Shown: in pieces, positions 1 through 13,227 of the stretch
Layout of the letters: each line of letters starts with the position of its first letter
How positions within the stretch are numbered: the first letter of the stretch is position 1
NCBI RefSeq assembly: GCF_040712315.1
Contig: NC_134016.1
Coordinates: 8,345,282 to 8,409,281 of the forward strand
From: Castanea sativa
Lineage: Eukaryota > Streptophyta > Magnoliopsida > Fagales > Fagaceae
Length of the DNA: 64,000 bases
Reading direction: 5' to 3'
Translations under genes and position numbers: made by a program
The notes under the pieces: model-generated
What the model was told of the DNA's origin: nothing
The model's database searches: none
Seen by the model: the letters and a program-made list of their open reading frames with translations, nothing else

Positions 1-2
1 TG

Positions 3-560
3 GAGGAAATTGGTGTTGCCAATACTTATCAGCTGGCTGAACGAGTATCTCTAGTTGTTGAAGAGGCAAAGCCACTACTTACAAAGGTGTGATGTGCCTT
101 TCTTATTATTTTATGCTCAATTTATGATGAGTCTATTCTCTTGAATAAATTGTTGAAGTGAATAACCATAGGCTATCTTAGAGTAGGAAGGAGGAAAAGT
201 ATACTTAAACTAAGTGGTTTGGTAATAACTAATCAAAACTGAGCCTCACTATCTAAGTTTTTTTATCGCTTATGTGCACCAAGCTGTTTATTATTCATAT
301 CACTTATGTGCACCAAATGAGCTAGTTCTTTAAAGAGCTCATGTAATTACTTAGAGCACAATTATTTCCCTTTTTTGTGAGTGATCTATGGCTGTGCAAC
401 CTTTGGAAACATCACTGATACAAGTTTGTTAATTAAGATATGCTGGACTACGACCAATATGCTGGAAGGCAAAGGATTATAGCGTGTGTATAAAGTAATT
501 GTAAAAAATTTAATAGAGAGAAAACTTAGGGACATTGGCTTTAGCCATTTGGCATCCAAC

Positions 561-606
<46 letters not shown>

Positions 607-3600
607 GGCCTCTCCTTGGATTTGTACAAATGAGGGAAGTTCTTGCAAAATTAAAGAAGTAGCTCATTGATGTGTCCAAGCAGTAATCTTACTGAGGTTA
701 TGAATGTATCAAGTGTATATGGATGTCAATTCAAGTTGGAACATGAACTTTTTAAATTTTTGATAAGTAGGTACATAAACTTAAAAAATTCTTTGAATGT
801 TTGCTAAGTAAGAATTGAGCATTAAACTAACAGAACTAGAACTATATTTTTATTATGGGTCCGTTTGGATAGAACTTATTGCTGAAAACTGAAAACTGAA
901 AACTGAAAACACTGTAGCAAAATAATTTTTAAATGTGTAAATAGTACTGCGGGACCCATTTTTAATAAAAAATTACTAAAAACGTACATGAACAGTGCGC
1001 GCACAGTGCGCGGTTGGCCCCCCCCCCCCCCCCCCCCGCAGCAGAAGAAGAAGAAAAAAAAAAAAACAAAACAAAACGCAGACGCAGCATAATAAGCTGG
1101 ATCCAAACCAGCACTATATATGTAAGCCAATGACAATTTCATGTGCATTAACAAAACCTGAATTCTTCTGGATATTTTGCTTGAAATTAATATTCAGTGT
1201 GTGTGAGTGTGTCCTGGTGAGTAACTTCATAGTTCATACAATCTTTGGTATTCACCAATGTATATTATTTTATTTTATTTTTCAGTTTCAACCTTAAAAG
1301 AACATGTTCAAAATAAAATTCAAATCATTGGTGAAATTGTGAAGCCTTTGTGAAAAAAATGCTGTGAGATAAGCATATTTTAGAGTGAGTTGCATCTTGT
1401 TTTAAAGGAAATCAGCTGGGAGGAATTGTTTCTTTAGTATTGAGTGTTACACGATGTTGGTGGACACCAATCTTTTTTGTAAGTGGAAACTTCTCATTTC
1501 TCAAATTTTAGTATTAGGAGAATGTAGCTGTTTTTTTTTTTTTTTTTATAGGTAATCAGAGAACTATTATTAATGAGTAAATAAGGAAAAGTACAAGTTG
1601 TTCATGATGATGAACAACAAGAAAAAAATAGAAAAAACAGAAAAACAAAAAAGAGGGTAATCAGGAAACTAATCTAAGGGAAAACATAAACTCAGAGAGA
1701 GAAGAAAAATTAGTAAAACCCCAACAACGAGACCACTCAAAAGACTACGCTGGCATAAAACCTTTAACTCATCCAACGTCTTCTCATTGTCCTCAAAGAA
1801 GCGACGATTTCATTCCAACCAAACAATCCACATTAAGCACCCTGGAATCAAATTCCAAATGTTCGAATTATACTTCCCAAGCCATTGATGCCAAGAAGAT
1901 AACAAATCTTGGCATAACCCAATGAATACCAAAAGCTTGAAGCATAAAAGTCCATAAGGTATGAGTAATAGGACAATGAAGAAGAAGGTGGTCCACCGAC
2001 TCCCCATCAAAACAATACATACAATACGGATTTGCCAAAGGGTGACTCCTTAGATTATCCAAAGTGAGAATCCGATCATGAGCAGTTGTCCACAAAAAGA
2101 AAGCCACTTGCTTAGGAACCTTTAGTTTCCAAACACCCTTTCAAGGAAACAAAGAATTCGGAGTACCCCGAATCGCATGGTAGTAAGACCGGGTGTCAAA
2201 CTTACCATCATCTTTTAGCCGCCAACAAAGAGTATCTCTCCTATCACCCTGAGGAATACGAGTTTGGATAAAATGAAGTAGAAAATAAGATGTAGCTAGC
2301 TCCCAATCTTCAAAAGCTCTATAAAACCTTAAATCCCACACTCTAATAGTACCCCCTTTTGGAATCCACAAAACCTCAGAGATACAAGTATCTTTGGCAG
2401 CTGAACACACATTGAGCTCAGGATAGTAATCTTTTAGGGTATTATCACCAATCCACCTATCATGCCAGAAGCGGATACGAGTGCCTTCACCCACTACAAT
2501 TGACAAATCTTAGAAAAGCTCTCCCACCCTTCATGAATGCTTCTCCAAAGGCCACATCCATGAGTCCTCCTGCAAACATTAGTACTCCACCCCCCTTGAC
2601 CCTCACCATATTTTGTGGAGATAACTCTCCGCCAAAGATGGGTAACTTCATGACCATATCTCCACAGCCATTTCCCTAATAAAGCTTGATTAAACGACAC
2701 CACACCTGACTTTGTTTGATCTAGAACTCTGATTCAAAGCATGTCAATTTGTTGCTGCAGTTAATTTGTGGGAATAAAAGGACTTGAATTTAATGTTCAA
2801 AACTCATCTAGTAAAAAAAAAAAATTTCCATTTTTATGTTCAAAAGTCATCTAGTATGTTGCTTTATACTTTGATTGAGTAGCTGGATGGAAAACAATTA
2901 GATGGTGTGTGTCATGTTCCTTTCTGAAGTTCTGAATTGGAAAAATATGTCAGTTGAAGTTATTGGTCATAGCATACCACCCCTATGAAGGCAATTTTAC
3001 TTTAGACTTGCTTTCAGTTTAGGTTATCTGGTCCTCCCAAACTAAGTTTTATCTTCTCCACATCTGTTGCAAGTGCCTCCTTGTCATTAAGCCGTAGCAG
3101 GACCACATCATTTCTTGTGAGGGCACTGCATTCTAGCAATGCCTTTTTATATCTGATAAATATAAGTTTTAAAAAGGTAAGGGTCAGAGGCAAGTTAGTA
3201 ATGTACGGCACTGTATTTTGTGCGTATGTTTACTTTTCCAAAAAGAATCATTGTGTGAGTTTATGTGCTTGTGTCCTACGTAAATGGTTCATAAGTTCAT
3301 ATTGACAGTTGTTCTCAGTATTTTATGTATTTTAATGCAGAACTATTTTATTTGTTGTAGTGATGTTTCAGATCAAAGCCATGGCTGATGATATTCAACC
3401 TTTGCTGGCTGATGTTCGTGACAGTGGTCTGCTAAAGGAAGTTGAGAATCTAACCAGAAGTCTTACACAAGCGTCTGAGGATTTGAGGTGAGTTATTGCA
3501 ACCTCCTTTAGTCTTTATTTTTTTGGCTGCAGGGTCTTTTATCACTTGGATATATTTTAGAAGATGGAAACTAACAGTCAAAGGCCCCCTCTTAAAAAAA

Positions 3601-6203
3601 ATAAAAATGCCACCAGAGAGAGAGAGAGAGAGGGAGATTTTGTTAAATTACTAGTCTTGGTTGAGCGAGACCTTGGTAACGTCTGTGAATATCCAGACCT
3701 TGGTTTAAGTCTTATTGTTACTTTGACACCTTCATCACCTTCTTGGTTCAATATGATGAGGCATGTCATGACAAGTCCTGAATTGTGATACTTTTATGTA
3801 TAAAATTATTAATCCAAGCTTAGGTTGAGAAAATGAGACAAAATGCTATTCCTAAGCAAGCCAAGCTTGAGTCTCAAAATGATAACTTTTTTGGGGCTTG
3901 TTTTTGTACTAGCCCATGGTATTGTTGGGCAATAATTTGAAAAATGATGACCACCAGAAAACCAAGAATTTCTCAAGGCAAGCTTGCCTTACCTCAACTT
4001 AGACATAAGAAAATCAAGAAGCTCCAAACCTCTCCATGAGCTAAATGTGCCAAACTTATCTAGCCTTTCTTCTCATACTTGACTATCAGACATAATTTTG
4101 CAGCTCATGCTTGGCTTGCTTTTGAGCTAGTTATGGGATTAAGTCGAGCTGCATTTTGTGTAGGTCTAACAATGACGCTGCCATGGAAGAATAATTTGTT
4201 ATTACTTTGCAAACTTGTATATTCAAGATATATACGAGTGGAGTGAGATTGAAGTAAAAGTATATTCAAGATGAATTTGTTCTCTTTTGTTTTTCTCTTT
4301 CTTGTGGTACAGTTAATGACTATTGTTCATATAGCCCCTAAACACTATATATTTCTCTTTTTTCCTTCCTAATAAGAGCCCCAAATCAAGTTCTTTGCCT
4401 CTCCTATCAAAACCCTATACCCACCATAATAGGCAAATTCTCAATTTCTCCTATGTCAATCTTCTCATGTCTTGTTTCACCAACTGCTTGATGAAATTTC
4501 TTATTCAAGATGGTGGTCACCAACAGAATTCAAGGTTTTAGGTTTTTTCATAAAATTTTGTAGAAACCAAGAAAAAATTGTAACAACTGAATGAAAGGGT
4601 GTGTTCCATAAAAGCAAAGCTAGAAGATTTGTATACTATGTGAGTAAATTTGGAGAAGCCGATGTTGCTTTTTGGAAAAATATCCTGTTAAAACAGAAAC
4701 GATCAAGAACTTAGATATTCTAAATTAGACCCAAGTTTATCTACACTCTTGTTGGCAAACATTACACCCGTTCCCCCTTCAAAATCTGATGGATGCAGCT
4801 GTGCCAATTTGCTACCACATCAAGGTGCTGCTTTAAAGAGAGAAATCTGTCCTTGCAATTCACTACTTGTCCGTTTCAAGAACAGTAAAAAGAATGCATT
4901 ACATGGACAATGGAGACCACAAATGAGCAAAGGTGAGTATAAGGCTGATTATGGAAAAGTCAAGACCAAGGAAGATATTGATGTTGCTATGGATTAATTC
5001 AAGAAGAATTTTAAGCTGAAAAACCTTCCAAACATTAATTTTTAGCATTCCAAACAAATTTAATGATACCGCACCCCTAAAAAAAGGATGGAGGGTAAGG
5101 TTGTAGGTTCAAAACCCACCAAGTGGATATATAAACTTACCAATATATATATAAAATAAAAAATTTAACCATGTTTCATAAGAGAAAAATAAGACCTAGG
5201 ATGCTACTATTACTTTAGTATGGATTTGACTTTGAGAATAAACATGGTTTTAGAAACTGAATCCTTTTGGGTTGGGTTGGATAAGATAACTTGTGAAACC
5301 TGAAAATTGTAATCCTTGATTTTGGATCTGTACTCTTTATGTTTCCCTAGAAAAATATTGTTGACAATCATTCCATTCCACCATCCCGATTCACATTTGT
5401 CATAATTTCCATTAAACTATCTTGACCTGTTCCACCACCATTGCCACCACTACACTACCCTTCGCACCTTTACACTGTTAGTCTAGGATACCAACATAAC
5501 ATCTAGGTTATACACGTTATGGCATAGATTCTTTTGGACTGCTGGTTGCTTGTCCATCATAGTTGTCCAGTAATTTTACCTTAAAGTGTGCGATTTGGGT
5601 ATCTGATCTCAATGTATTTTAGAATGACCTTGATCAAATTTCAGTAGTCTTTAGACTAAATGGCATCTCTAACCCCTATAAATAGGCTTGGAGGGTGAAA
5701 TTATCCTCGGGGGGTGGGGGTGGGAGATAGAGAGAGACAGAGAGAGGAATGACTTTGTCCATATTTCACTCTTAAGCTTGTTCAAGTTCTTATTTAAGAA
5801 TGCTGGAATGTGATTTCTGTGCATGACCTGTTATGAAACTAGGACTGTTCATAAGATGTTGATCTCTCTGTCTCTCTCAGTTACTGGCTTACTTTGGTTT
5901 AGTGTATATTTTTCTGCAGAAGGGTGCATTCATCAATTATGACCCCTGAGAACACTGAGGTGATTCAAAAATCCATTCACACCCTGATTTTTACCTTGAA
6001 GAACATTGAGGTGAGATCCTTTTTGCAGCTGCTTGCTTACTAATTGCAGAAGTTACAAAGTAATTTCTTGCGCAAATTTGGTTTATTTATTTATTTTTTC
6101 ACCATTGTAGAATATAAGCTCTGATATTTTGGGATTCACGGGTGATGAGGCTACAAGACGGAATTTAAAATTGCTTATCAAGTCCCTTAGCAGGCTATTG
6201 TGA
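3..6203 (+). CDS. TGD2: TGD2, chloroplast lipid-import MCE-domain subunit (3' part, four exons)
   Basis: C-terminal exons of TRIGALACTOSYLDIACYLGLYCEROL 2, the MCE-type substrate-binding subunit of the TGD1/2/3 ABC transporter. It brings ER-derived lipid (it binds phosphatidic acid) across the chloroplast inner envelope. Exons read from sequence: 3-86 (enters from the left), 3372-3487, 5920-6010 and 6111-6203 with stop TGA. All junctions are GT-AG and phases agree: an Arg codon is split between exons at 3487 and 5920. About 127 residues are present. Recognisable blocks include GVANTYQLAERVS, DSGLLKEVENLTRSLTQASE, MTPENTEVIQKS and the terminal RNLKLLIKSLSRLL, which agree almost residue for residue with the remembered Arabidopsis C-terminus (family length about 380). 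The transmembrane and MCE domains lie outside the window. Introns are 3.3 kb, 2.4 kb and 100 bp; the first holds a MITE and a LINE. No disruption is seen, so it is probably functional. Confidence 0.93.
562..603. repeat. (GA)n microsatellite in TGD2 intron
   Basis: Uninterrupted AG dinucleotide run of about 42 bases inside the first visible TGD2 intron. A shorter GA run lies at 3617-3633 in the next intron. Confidence 0.95.
857..1109. mobile_element. MITE, GGTCCGTTTGGAT family, copy 1
   Basis: About 250-bp non-autonomous element in a TGD2 intron. Its ends are near-inverted: GGTCCGTTTGGAT on the left and ATCCAAACC on the right. Inside are triple CTGAAAA repeats, a CGGGACCCATTTTTAAT block, a C homopolymer (1018-1037) and an AAACGCAGACGC box. 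A second copy with the same block order lies at 47217-47472. Open frames in the homopolymer region are not genes. I see no clear target duplication for this copy. Confidence 0.75.
1532..2716 (-). mobile_element. 5'-truncated LINE (non-LTR retrotransposon) 3' end
   Basis: Minus-strand remnant of the C-terminal region of a plant LINE reverse-transcriptase polyprotein. Read from 2703 leftward, it has a KWLWRY segment (2494-2703), then a different frame with GEGTRIRFWHDRWIGD (2141-2506), then a zf-RVT segment with WTTAHDRILTLDNL and CMYCFDGESVDHLLLHC giving the C-x2-C...H-x4-C pattern (1868-2107). The three parts are in different frames, so the copy is frameshifted and dead. A run of T on the plus strand at 1532-1548 is the poly-A tail of the minus-strand element and fixes its 3' end. 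It sits inside a TGD2 intron, antisense to the gene. Confidence 0.85.
5044..5160 (+). repeat. SINE-like fragment with box B
   Basis: Short segment with a box-B-like GGTTCAAAACCC near 5106 followed by an A/T-rich tail. It resembles the 3' part of a tRNA-derived SINE head, but no convincing box A is seen. It lies in the second visible TGD2 intron. Confidence 0.35.
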
Positions 6204-9200
6204 AGACAAAGAAAAGGTGGAAATAGGACGGTAGCTTACAGTGGCAAATTAGCTGATTAAAAAAAATGCTATCCTCCATTTATCAGTGGGGAGAAACCGT
6301 AGTGTTGCTCCTTAAGTTTTTTGTTTTTGGGTAGCACAAAAGCATCCAACGCTATACTACATTGTTCCGTTCTTTGTCAGAGTGGAAATGTCAATATGAG
6401 TTTTGTGGACTGTTTATCCTTTCCCTTATTAGCAGTGAAAATGTTAATGATTTTCAGTGGAGATTATGTTTGTTACTATAGAAAACATTAATTTCAAGTC
6501 GAAAATTGGACACCTAAGTGTATCTTGGAGGATCCATTTGTTTCCATCTGTTCAGTTCTTTTAGCTTAATAAAATACAAAGAACTCCATGGCACTTATCA
6601 GAAGTGTTCAGCCAGAAATATGTTTGGCAGTATGTAATTGTCCATTTCTCCATGTTGAAAGCTTTTGGAAGTATATCATGTTAATTGTGCCTGTCAACTA
6701 AAGACTAATTTCAGATTGTGACTGACTTACCAGTGCACCCTAAAAATGTATGGATCCTATTCTACGATGTCTTTTATAAACTCATTGACTGGCTAAATAT
6801 TTTGGTGTTGATTGCCTCCTTTTCCTAATATCTTCCGGTGACTGTTTGTTCTCATTATTTATTTTATTATTATTATATTTGTTAATGTATACATCACAAG
6901 CCAAACTATTTTTTGGATGTGTATAAGCTATGTTATACGAAATGTTAAATTTCAGTCGGCATACCTGGTCCACTGTGAATCATATCCGACCTTTGATCAT
7001 TTCTTCAAGGTGTATAGCTTAACCCGGATATGTACCCCCACCTTTATCTTATGGTCCACACATAGCAGCCAACTTCACTGATTTGCTCTGCCTTTACTTA
7101 AATCTTGCATTGGCTGTCATTCTGGTTTGTGATAGGAATTGGCAGTAGATCTCCCCAAAAAAGAAAGTGTCCATTATTTCATTTGCCTTGTTAAGCCCAG
7201 CCCTTGGGAGACTTTTAAGACCCACTCTTGAATCTCAAATTTTATAAGTTTATTTTTTTAATTGTTTAGTTACGATAGGATGGATAGAATTTAAACCTTG
7301 GATGTTTCCGTTCAAAATACAAAGAGCTGAATAAATTTCAAATTGTTTAAAAAGAAAGAATGAGACTACTCCCTTTGAATGATTTGAGAAAGAGAGAACA
7401 TTTGTTAACTAAAATTTTTAAGAGATCGTCTGTTAGAAAGTTTGTGACGCCAATTTTCTAATGGTAATAAACTTGCACTTCAAATCTCGATATAAAAAGT
7501 TACAAGCAGGACAGCATAGCAACCCAAAATAGTTTTTTATCAAAGTTTTCCCATTTTTAAGCCAAGTGTTTTGAGTCGAATTTCTCTAATTTCATGAGAT
7601 TTCTCTCGTTCCAAACCCAATTTCAGCTCATGAATGTTCACTTTAAGATGGAACCAAACTTGCTTTAATAAAACGATTGGATTTTTCGCTAATGCTTGGT
7701 CAAACTCAAACAAACTTGATCAAAGTTGGTCAAATTTGAGATTTGGCCATAAATTTATAGAATTCATTGTTTTGATTCTTAATCAATGTGAGTAGGCCTG
7801 TTTGGACCTTAATCAACCCTTTGTTAAACTTGATTAAAGTTGGTTGAAATTTGTCAAACTTGTCATTTGGCATCTTGAGCGTTTTTCTCTTCTCACTAAT
7901 TTTTCATTGTTTAGTGAAATTGACTGGATGTCTTATTTCATCCATTTAGACTTTGGTCTTCAAGAGATATTAATGGGCTTTATGCTTAAGTACCTTTATG
8001 GCCCAAATAATTCAATTGGCTTGTAGTTGGGTATTTTCCCTTTGAACCGATTGTGTAAATTAATGTGTACATATGGTCTTTCGTTGAGGAAGTTCATTAC
8101 ACGATGAGAGAAATAATGTAAATAGTGAGCCTAGATCAATGAAATAGCAAGATTTGGGCTTTGAGCTTGTTCTGCGAAGTGAGGAAAAATAGTAGATCAA
8201 GAGTCCGATGTAGAGGAAATAAGAATGTTAGGCCCAATCTATAAAGTCGAGAAATAATGTGGGTCATAAGCCTATCCCATGGATTGAAGAGCATTATGGG
8301 CCATAAACCCCATCCAAAAATATGTGGATTCTTAGTAAGGAAGCTCAGTTCATGTGGTTGTGGGCCTTTTTGGGCTTTAAAGAAATTCCACCCAAAACCC
8401 ATCATTTCTTTCTTGTGTAAATTAAATTAATTAATGTTGATATGGAGAGGGTTACTGATAAAATCATGTCACGTGGCTATTAAAAAAGAGGCCTCAACAA
8501 GGTTTTACCTCACTTGGTAAAAATACAAGTCTGGCTGATATGGCCCCCGCATCCTGGCTTTGTGGTCTCTCTCAGAAGTAGCATCTGCGGTCAGCTATGC
8601 TATAGCCAATCGGCCATCCATGCTACTACTCTAACATTGTGCCAACCAAGTTATAGAGAATTTCTCTTAGTTCCTTGAAGTACGTGCTTTTTGAAACATT
8701 GTTCCATGGTTTGTGGCAATTTTGCCCACAAAGTTAGTACCCCAAGCAAATTTAGGTGGTTCAACATGGATTTCCTTGTTAAGTTATCAATTGTCTCAAA
8801 AGTTTAAGTATTAAGATATGATGAATTTAATTATTTAATTATATAATTCTAATCGGATCGAACTTAGAATCTCTTACTTTTATATCATGTTAAATTATTA
8901 ATTTTTCTAAAAGCTCAAGTTATTGGAATATGGTAAATTTAATCATTTAACATTTTAACTACAAAATTCTAACATTCCTAATTATTCTTGTATTTTATGT
9001 GAAATTCTCCATAATCTAGGCTTTCTTGAAAAATTTTGGCTTAACAAAGTCATAGAGAATTTCGCATAGTTTTAGAAAGTACATACTTTTTTGGATCAAC
9101 TATGTGTGGCGTCTAACAACTTCGGGCTCAAAGGTTGTACCGTATGTTAATTTTGTGCTAGAAATGAAGATTTTCAATGAAGATTTCTTCATTTACACTA

Positions 9201-9208
9201 TTTTATTT
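6204..9208. other. TGD2 3' flank and intergenic DNA without a gene
   Basis: The first 400 bases after the stop are probable TGD2 3' UTR; an AATAAAAT polyadenylation-like signal lies near 6569. The rest is A/T-rich with no supportable coding region. Short diverged repeats recur: 7160-7410 resembles 11910-12080, 7432-7530 resembles 9517-9612, and 8640-8710 resembles 9040-9100. These look like scattered pieces of old transposons. Small open frames here (for example 7844-8026 and 8136-8405) have no recognisable protein features. Confidence 0.6.
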
Positions 9209-9483
9209 GACATCCTTCGGCCAAAATGTAGATATACCATTTTCACTCAAAAGTTCTAGCAAAATGCCCTCTTTCCGAAAGTATCTAGCGACATGTCCCT
9301 GTTTTGAAACTCGATTTTCTATAGGCAAATCAAACTTTAAAAAAAAAAATTGTGATTGAAACTCGATTTTAAGTAAATCGAGTTTCAAAACAGGGGCATA
9401 TCGCTAAATGATTTAAAAAATAAGGCATTTTGCTAGAACTTTTGGGCAAAAATGGTATATCCCCATTTTGGCCGACATCCTTC
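9209..9483. mobile_element. Foldback MITE with 10-bp target duplication (MULE-like)
   Basis: The element at 9219-9473 (255 bp) is almost wholly an inverted repeat. The left arm begins GGCCAAAATG and the right arm ends CATTTTGGCC; each arm is about 100 bp and includes CTAGCAAAATGCC and GTTTTGAAACTCGATTT. The centre near 9345-9380 is a second small palindrome around AAATCGAGTTTC. It is flanked by identical copies of GACATCCTTC at 9209-9218 and 9474-9483. A 10-bp duplication is typical of Mutator-like elements. Open frames on both strands here are products of the hairpin, not genes. Confidence 0.82.
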
Positions 9484-12400
9484 TTGACAACAATTTGATT
9501 CAAATGAGAAATCATGGGAAAGCTTGCAGTGCCAATTGTTTAATGGTACAAAGCGTTGGCTTCAAATTTATTGATATGAAAAGTTACAAGCAGACATAGT
9601 AACCTAAGCAAAGAAACATAAAAGATCTACCCTATTCATGCAAGATAACATCTAAACTTGAATTTTGGAGCAAAGATTAGAAAAGCATACCTTGATGTAG
9701 TAAAACTTAAAACTTGAGAAAAGAATTGATCCTAAGATGATCTTCAATATTCACTTCAATTTCAAAGATGGCCAAAAGTGTGGTCTCTCATTCAGTAAAC
9801 TAGTCGTTCTTTTCCTCATAAATTGTTTTCTTGAAAAAACTAATTTTTTTTGTTTTGTTTTGTTTTTTTTCCCTACATATAATTGCAGTAGCAATTATAT
9901 TTTTAATAACTTCTTATTAAATAATCGATTGATTTTCTAATTAGGTTACTAGCTCAGTCAGTTCTGACACATCTTCCCAATCTGAGTAGAAGACACTATG
10001 AATTCAATATTGTGTTGATAGTAAAAAGGAGGTTTTGATCATCCAAGGAGAATTTCACTGTTATCACTTTTACCTAATGAACCCCAATCTCTCACCTTAA
10101 AAAAGAAGGATTTTCGCTAGATAATCCAAAAAAAATTACATCATCACCCTACATACAGTCCCATCTAGCAAAAAAAAGGTGAAGTGAGAGTTTCTTTGAA
10201 GCTTCCCTTCCTTCAATCCGTTTGGTATAGGAGTTTAAACACATATTTTCAGTTTTTAAACAATAGTATACATATTTTCACACACTTTTTCACCCACACA
10301 TATTTCCAAAAAATACAAACAACGTTACTAGCACAGCGTTACCAAACGACAACTTTCTTTATTAATCAGAGATCTTAAAAATGTGTTGTACAACTTAAGA
10401 AATACCAATTGAGCTTTAGTATCTAGTTTAGAATGTGATCAAAGGTGTAACAAAACTTTAGCTCTAATGGGCTTTGAGTCTCTTCTTAACTCTTGACAAG
10501 TTCAAAGTTATCATTAATTATATTTAGCACCACTATGAAAATATAATTGAACTCTAGGATTTTATTAATATAATTATAACCCAAGATAGTATCAATTAAA
10601 ATAGAAGTAGTAAGATGTATTATTTAGATGGCAGTTGTTAATTAGAATAATAAATCCTACAATGGTCCAGTTCTATATATCTTATACACTTAAGATACAT
10701 TAACACATCCTATCAAAAATTAAAAAAAGAAAAAGAAAATACATCAACACATCAACTAGAAGTCTTCACTTTCATGAACAAGATAAATTTTAGTTGATAT
10801 GTTATAATCTTCATAGATGAAAAGCTCAATTTCGTCATTAACTATGACCTATTATTTTGAGTTTACAAAGAAGATGTGATTTTGATTTTTTGCATGCAAA
10901 TGATATATTCATACCCAAATCACATACTATGTATCTCATGGATCTATACAAGATAATGTTCAAATATTCATGTTACAGCAATCACAAAAAAATAAAAAAA
11001 GAATTTATTATTTAATTAAATAATGTCATATGGGGGACTAACCCAAAAGGAAAAGGTTAGTTTTAAGTGAAACGGGAACCCCACAAACACTTTGCAACCT
11101 AACTCATTTAAACTATAAGGCATTTGAACATAAGATTCACCTAGTCTCAACCGACACAATTAATCATTTATGCAAAAGTCGAAAAACGAACCTGTCTCTA
11201 GATCTGAATTCATTGAGTCGGTTCCATGATAATAATAATGATTATTGTCACTAATAATACACATTTCATCGACTTTCATTTTATGAAACAACTTATGAAT
11301 CTGGAAAAAGAAGAAAATATACATTAATAGCAATCAAACTTAATATAGGTAAATGTATGTTGGAGTTGGCCAAATTCTCACTCGAGTGGTCCAACTTAAT
11401 TGTAGAAAGAAAAGAAGGAAAAAAGAAAAGAAAAAAAAAGTAGGTCCACACAATTACTTAACTTAAAGTAAGGTCGATTATCAAAACTTAAAGTAAGGTC
11501 TAACTTGATTTGTTTAACTTTTGACCAGGACATCCGAGGCCTATATATGGAACTTTATTTGCAAGAAATTAACACTTTATGTATGATAGTAGTAAGTTTT
11601 AGTGTTAATATACAGACTGAGATGAAAAAATTGTAACCATAATTGTACTTACACTTGAAAATGACTTGTCAAGTTTCAATTGAAATTCCTTGTAATCATT
11701 TCTGGACGCAAGATTCTTTTAATAAACATCTGATGTGAGACTTGACATACGTCCACAGAATACACATCTAACCAATTCAATACAATCACATGACCCCTTT
11801 AACTTCTTGTTTTTTGGGATAAAGGATTTGTATTCGTATTTCGCTTTCCCTTATAACAGTGAATGTGTCTTGCTGGCTACCAAAAAAATAACAAAAAGAG
11901 ATAATAATTAAGCTCATTACTCCATTTGCCCTGTTAAGCCAGCCCTTAGGAGGCTTAGAAGACACACTCTTATGACTCAAATTTTCCAAAAAAAAACAAA
12001 AAGAATGAGTCATGAGACTACTCCCTTGGACTGACTGATATGAGAAAGGAAGAGAGAACATTTTCGAACTTGACAAATGGAAAGCTTATTCTAATGGGAC
12101 TACTCATGCAATATAACTTTCATTTGTGGGTTCCAACATATTTCAATTGGATCTTTTGTAAAATTGCTGTAAAAAAATATCATGGGATTCTCAGTTCACA
12201 TATGTGATCCGTGAGACCCCAGGCAACTTTGTCCTTTATATAATTAGAGATTGGATTTTTTTTTTTTTTTTTTTTGGTTGTGATTAGCTAACAATAAGTG
12301 GGGACTCCAAACACACACACAAAACACATTCCCCCAATAATTTGCAAGTTAGTAAAAAAAAAAAAAATGCAATCCTCGCAAATCCTATACGAGTTTAGAT

Positions 12401-13227
12401 GGCTTTTACCAAGAGTTACCAATTACTTACGTAATAACTATTCCAAGTTCCAACACCTCATAACACTTACCAATAAATATCATTTTCAGGAAAAAAAAAA
12501 AATCACTTTTATAATCTATCTCTCCCTAAGAAAAGTTGCTTATAATAGCTCCCTTTATAAATAATACTTTATTTAGGAAAATGTTGTAGAGTATACTTCA
12601 AATATTAGTTTCCATAAATTCAAAATCACATCAATTAATTAAGCTATTTGTTAATTTTAAGAAAAAACATAATTTTTTTTTTGTATTGATTAATCTCGTT
12701 TTAGTTTAATCATAGGGATTGCAAATGATCTCTTAGCTTTTGATGATTTTTGCTAAAAATTACCGACTAAATACATATTAGTTGTTTTAAAAACTTATAA
12801 TAGTGACTAAGAGATTTTTTTCTATAAAAAAATGGAAAGTAATTACAAGTTGTCTTTATCAAAATTCAGATGATTACATATTACCTTTTTAAATTTCTCT
12901 CTTTTAAAAATAACATTATTTTGGATCATTTTGTACCATATAGCTTTTCCCCTTGCTTTAAGTATTCCTTTAATACTTTACTGTCATCTGTAGTCATATA
13001 TTTTAACATGATAAAGTTTTCCCATTATACTGACTCCATATTATAATTTATATGTGATGTTATAAACACCCTATTTTGCAACGTTAGTTTAACCTCATTT
13101 GAAGGATAAAACTCTCATTTTACAACATACGAACAAAATCATAATTTTGACTGTTTAATCTTCCGGAGCATCATTGAAAGTAAATTTATGAATTATAAAT
13201 CAAATCATTAGATTAAAAAAATATAGT
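9484..13227. other. Intergenic A/T-rich DNA with decayed transposon pieces
   Basis: No coding region is supportable. The stretch 9640-10640 resembles 21660-22620 in the same order, including a TTAATTATATTT...CACTAT.AAAATATAATTG..CTCTA block, so both look like diverged copies of one retroelement-like repeat. A small MITE lies at 10219-10348. The stretch 11910-12080 is a diverged relative of 7160-7410. Poly-A and poly-T tracts are frequent. Confidence 0.55.
10219..10348. mobile_element. Small MITE, CGTTTGGTA ends
   Basis: 130-bp segment bounded by CGTTTGGTA on the left and TACCAAACG on the right, a perfect 9-bp terminal inverted repeat. The interior is A/T-rich with CACAC/CACCCACAC motifs. No clear target duplication is visible. 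Confidence 0.55.

Noticed and set aside
876..1297. Overlapping open frames on both strands with Gly/Phe or Pro/Arg/Lys runs
   Set aside because: They read through the homopolymers of a MITE; no conserved protein content.
4749..4997. 82-codon plus-strand open frame with several Cys residues inside a TGD2 intron
   Set aside because: No recognisable motif, no codon bias, isolated; an intronic chance frame is simpler.
9177..9388. Mirror-like open frames on opposite strands
   Set aside because: Produced by the inverted arms of the foldback MITE.
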